Assembly (NCBI GenBank): GCA_900540255.1
Contig: UQFE01000030.1
Coordinates: 1 to 28,595, forward strand
Length of the DNA: 28,595 nt
Source: an uncultured Clostridium sp.
Lineage (GTDB): Bacteria; Bacillota; Clostridia; Clostridiales; Clostridiaceae
Direction: 5' to 3'
In this document: in pieces, positions 26,227 to 28,595 of the stretch
Layout: each line of letters opens with the position of its first letter
Numbering within the stretch: the stretch's first letter is position 1
Position numbers and translations under genes: made by a program
The notes under the pieces: generated by a model
What the model was told of the DNA's origin: nothing
The model's input: the letters and a program-made list of their open reading frames with translations, nothing else
Databases searched by the model: none

Positions 26227-27114
26227 ATGAAACAAAATTCAGTATGTGGAATAATTGTTACATATAATATAGGAAATAATTTTTATAAATGCTTTAATTC
26301 TGTAAGGGATCAAGTAGAAAAGGTAATAATAGTTGATAATGGTTCTGATGAAGATACAACAAGTGTTCTTAAGAATATTAAAAAAAATAATAATCATGTT
26401 GAAGTAATATATAATAAGGAGAATTTAGGAATTGGTCATGCTTTAAATCAAGGTGTTGAATTAGCTTTAGAAAATAACTTTGAATGGATACTTACAATGG
26501 ATAATGATAGTGAAGCTACTAATTCAATGGTAGATATAATGATTAATACTTATAATAAAGCTATAAGCGAGTGGAAAACTAATGTTGTTAGTATATTCCC
26601 TAGATATATAGAAAAAGGATTTTATGATTCAAATCTAAATGAAAAATCAGAATCTAGATTAAATGAATATGAAGGTGTAGAATGTGAAATAACATCAGGA
26701 AATTTATTAAAAGCTGATATATTCAAAAAAATTGGAGGATTTAGAGATGATTATTTTATAGATTATGTTGACCATGAATATTGTTTAAGAATGATAAAAA
26801 ATGGGTATTCTTCAATTAGAGCAAAAGATGCAATATTACTTCATAGTTTAGGTAATTCAAAAAAGAAAAAAGTTGCAGGGAAAACTTTAACTTATACTAA
26901 TCACAGTGCCTCAAGAAGATATTATATTACTCGTAATAGGTTTGATGTATGGAATAAATATAAGGATATACCAAATGATTTTATTAAGCATGATAAAAGT
27001 GCATATAAAAAGGAAATAATTAAGATAATTGCATTTGAAGATGATAAAATTAATAAAATTATTTCTATTTTTAAAGGAATTAGAGATTTTAAAAAGAATA
27101 AATTTGGTAAATGA
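26227..27114 (+). CDS. Glycosyltransferase family 2, RfbF-like; stop codon supplied by an insertion sequence
   Basis: 295 residues. Motifs: VCGIIVTYNIGNNFYKCFNS, VIIVDNGSDEDTT, NKENLGIGHALNQGVELAL, WILTMDNDSEA (DXD site), ITSGNLLKADIFKKIGGFRDDYFIDYVDHEYCLRMIKNGY, LLHSLG and RRYYITRNR, matching RfbF-type rhamnosyltransferases. The catalytic domain is complete. The TGA stop (27112-27114) is formed by the first bases of the IS3-family element beginning at 27112, so the original C-terminus has been replaced or trimmed. How much is missing cannot be told: the product already has a usual family length. The gene is probably still functional. RBS taggagaa precedes the ATG. Confidence 0.85.
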   Translation: MKQNSVCGIIVTYNIGNNFYKCFNSVRDQVEKVIIVDNGSDEDTTSVLKNIKKNNNHVEVIYNKENLGIGHALNQGVELALENNFEWILTMDNDSEATNSMVDIMINTYNKAISEWKTNVVSIFPRYIEKGFYDSNLNEKSESRLNEYEGVECEITSGNLLKADIFKKIGGFRDDYFIDYVDHEYCLRMIKNGYSSIRAKDAILLHSLGNSKKKKVAGKTLTYTNHSASRRYYITRNRFDVWNKYKDIPNDFIKHDKSAYKKEIIKIIAFEDDKINKIISIFKGIRDFKKNKFGK

Positions 27115-27190
27115 ACAGACCCTTGTCAAGTAGACAGACTAAATAAATAAATTTTTTAAGAACATGCGATCTTATTCAAGGTCGTATTTC

Positions 27191-28084
27191 TTACGCTGTT
27201 TTTTTCTTTTTTTCTTCAAGCATAGCTTTATATGCTAAAATACGTTTATTTTTAGGGATAGGGTATTGGCGTGGATTTACGGAACTCATTGCTTTTCGTC
27301 TTACCTCCATTGGTGCAAGGTTTCCAAATCGCTCCTGATACCTATTATTATTGTAAAAATATATATAATTTTTTATTGTACGTCTCAATTCATTTTTAAA
27401 CCTAAAGTTATAATACATTTCGGATTTAATTATTCCCCAAAATCCTTCTGTAGGACCATTATCTAAACAACAACCTACTCTAGACATTGATTGTATCATC
27501 TTATTTTTTTGAATTTTCTTTTGAAATAATTTATGAGTATATTGTAAACCTCTATCACTATGAACTAACGGTTTAGCTACAGGATTAGATTCCATTGCCA
27601 AATCTAATGTATCAAATACAAGTTTATTATCATTACGGTTACTAAGAATATATGAAACTATTGTTCTATCATATAAATCAATAATCGCACTTAAATAAAG
27701 CTTTTTATTAGAAGCAGGAATTTTAAATTCGGTAATGTCAGTTGCCCATTTTTCATTTGGTTTTGTTGCTAAAAATTCACGATGTAATATATTTTCAGCA
27801 ATTGCTTTAGATGTCGACCCTTTATACTTTTTCCTTTTTACTCTAATTAAAGTGTTGATTCCTAATAAATTCATTATTCTTTGTACTCGACCTTTGCTAA
27901 AAGAAGTTCCTTTATCTCGATTAATCCAATTTGTCATTCTACGGTACCCTAAGATATGATTGTACTTATCATCATATTCTTTAATCCAAATTGCTAATTG
28001 CTTATTTTCAACTTCTTCTTTTGTTTCTTTTCTATGAAGCCATTTATAATAACCGGATTTAGAGACTTCAAGTTGTTTAGACAT
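27191..28084 (-). CDS. IS3-family transposase OrfB (DDE integrase domain)
   Basis: 297 residues from the first ATG. Contains an HTH_21-like N-terminal part (SKSGYYKWLHRK, GYRRMTNWINRDKG) and an rve integrase core with the DDE triad: Asp in KWATDITEF, Asp in LVHSDRGLQYT, Glu in DNGPTEGFWGIIKSE. The C-terminal NNRYQERFGNLAPMEVR is typical of the family. The frame is open upstream as far as the slippery site at 28195-28189, reading ...LEPKYLAIKFFKDEKDWDII before the ATG. The natural product is therefore probably an OrfAB fusion made by -1 frameshifting, with free OrfB less certain. No disrupting mutation seen. Confidence 0.93.
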   Translation of the reverse strand: MSKQLEVSKSGYYKWLHRKETKEEVENKQLAIWIKEYDDKYNHILGYRRMTNWINRDKGTSFSKGRVQRIMNLLGINTLIRVKRKKYKGSTSKAIAENILHREFLATKPNEKWATDITEFKIPASNKKLYLSAIIDLYDRTIVSYILSNRNDNKLVFDTLDLAMESNPVAKPLVHSDRGLQYTHKLFQKKIQKNKMIQSMSRVGCCLDNGPTEGFWGIIKSEMYYNFRFKNELRRTIKNYIYFYNNNRYQERFGNLAPMEVRRKAMSSVNPRQYPIPKNKRILAYKAMLEEKKKKTA

Positions 28085-28158
28085 CCAAATTATATCCCAA
28101 TCCTTTTCGTCTTTAAAAAATTTAATTGCTAGATATTTAGGCTCTAATTTTCCTCTAG

Positions 28159-28479
28159 CTAATATCGTCTCCCTTCGATTTCCTGTACTTTTTTTAACAA
28201 TTCTACCACCATATCTTTTTCTTCTAGCTGACGCTTAAGACGATTGTTATCTCTACGCAATCTTTCAAGCTCATCAACCTCATAATTTTTCTTATGATGA
28301 CCACGTTTATCAATTAGTCCAGCATCGCCGTTAGAATCATATTTCTTTACCCATGTATAAACTTGATTATAAGAAACTTTATACTTATCAGCAGCTTCCT
28401 TATAATTTCTTTCATTATTAATGCAGTATTTAACGATTTCTACACGTTCTTCTTTACTTGTTTTTCTTCCTTTAGCCAT
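28159..28479 (-). CDS. IS3-family transposase OrfA (helix-turn-helix)
   Basis: 106 residues. A frame is open from 28560, but the ribosome site ggagg just upstream of the ATG at 28479, and the family N-terminus (MAKGRKTSKEERVEIVKYC), place the start there. An HTH_Tnp_1-type domain (NYKEAADKYKVSYNQVYTWVKKY) recognises the element's ends, and a C-terminal leucine-zipper-like helix (ELERLRRDNNRLKRQLEEKD) mediates multimerisation. Frame 0 ends at a TAG (28161-28159) about ten codons after the slippery A-run. Confidence 0.92.
   Translation of the reverse strand: MAKGRKTSKEERVEIVKYCINNERNYKEAADKYKVSYNQVYTWVKKYDSNGDAGLIDKRGHHKKNYEVDELERLRRDNNRLKRQLEEKDMVVELLKKVQEIEGRRY
28188..28195 (-). promoter_or_regulatory. 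Programmed -1 ribosomal frameshift site
   Basis: On the minus strand seven A's followed by G (AAAAAAAG), read in frame 0 as tta aaa aaa gta near the end of orfA. Slipping back one base joins orfA to the open orfB frame. A_AAA_AAG-type heptamers at this place are the known way IS3-family elements make the OrfAB transposase. I did not identify a downstream stimulatory stem-loop or pseudoknot. Confidence 0.7.
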
Positions 28480-28595
28480 ATAGACCTCCAACTTTGATTT
28501 ATAATCTTTAAGTTCTATATTGCTATTATACTTCTTAATCTGTAAATGATAATATAACAATGAACAGAAAATGGAAAATAAAAATGTACAAAAAT

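Larger units (their letters stand above)
27112..28590 (-). mobile_element. IS3-family (IS150-like) insertion sequence
   Basis: About 1479 bp. The transposase frames orfA and orfB lie on the minus strand, linked by a slippery A-run. The proposed termini begin TGAACAGACCC (27112, plus) and TGTACATTTTTA (28590, minus); beyond the shared TG-ACA the match is poor, so the inverted repeats are imperfect and the boundaries moderately certain. The left flank ends AAA and the right flank starts AAA, consistent with a 3-bp target duplication usual for this family, although A-runs are common here. A cgatctt/aaggtcg hairpin (27167-27184) near the left end could terminate transposase transcription. The element appears full length with both frames intact, so it may be active. 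Confidence 0.75.

Noticed and set aside
28561..28567. TGAACAG at 28561 as the right end of the IS
   Set aside because: It is in the same orientation as the left-end TGAACAG, not inverted, and gives no target duplication; the end at 28590 (TGTACA inverted, AAA on both flanks) fits better.
1..28595. Defence systems, toxin-antitoxin pairs, phage genes or a new enzyme system
   Set aside because: Every intact frame outside the IS is a recognisable envelope or polysaccharide gene or the single unknown secreted protein; nothing resembles a defence or phage module.

Overview
The window is very AT-rich (genes dominated by tta, aat, gat and aaa codons, strong AGGAGG-type ribosome sites, purine-rich coding strands) and carries ChW repeats ('clostridial hydrophobic, conserved Trp'). 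This points to a low-GC Firmicute of the genus Clostridium or a close relative; the species cannot be read from the sequence alone. No tRNA, rRNA, CRISPR array or replication origin was seen.

Layout. (1) 1-2400: a 54-bp perfect palindrome, a family-10-like glycosidase (DUF187/GHL10) without a signal peptide, and a secreted, C-terminally membrane-anchored protein of unknown function. (2) 2401-6838: a cell-envelope block, with an LCP-family wall-polymer ligase (minus strand), UDP-glucose 4-epimerase galE (plus) and an LtaS-type polyglycerolphosphate synthase (minus), the convergent pairs separated by hairpin terminators. (3) 6839-8574: about 1.7 kb with no intact gene, possibly holding a heavily decayed plus-strand gene. 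(4) 8575-27114: a Wzx/Wzy-type surface-polysaccharide locus on the plus strand. It has an initiating sugar-phosphate transferase, a flippase, two long secreted peptidoglycan hydrolases (an amidase and a glucosaminidase, each with nine ChW repeats), GDP-mannose pyrophosphorylase (manC), a GT2 and a GT4 glycosyltransferase, a Wzy-like polymerase, the dTDP-rhamnose genes in order rmlA-rmlC-rmlD-rmlB, and two more GT2 rhamnosyltransferase-like genes. (5) 27112-28590: an IS3-family insertion sequence (IS150-like orfA/orfB with a probable -1 frameshift site), whose left end supplies the stop codon of the last glycosyltransferase.

How the genes fit together (inference). GalE, ManC and RmlABCD supply UDP-galactose, GDP-mannose and dTDP-rhamnose. 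The initiating transferase loads undecaprenyl phosphate, the glycosyltransferases extend the repeat unit, Wzx flips it, Wzy polymerises it, and the LCP protein could attach the polymer to peptidoglycan. The two ChW hydrolases in the middle of the locus suggest that ChW repeats recognise the polymer made here, much as other Gram-positive wall-binding modules recognise secondary wall polymers encoded beside them. That is the most interesting hypothesis in this window. Otherwise the locus is a recognisable clostridial surface-polysaccharide cluster with signs of gene decay and IS insertion.
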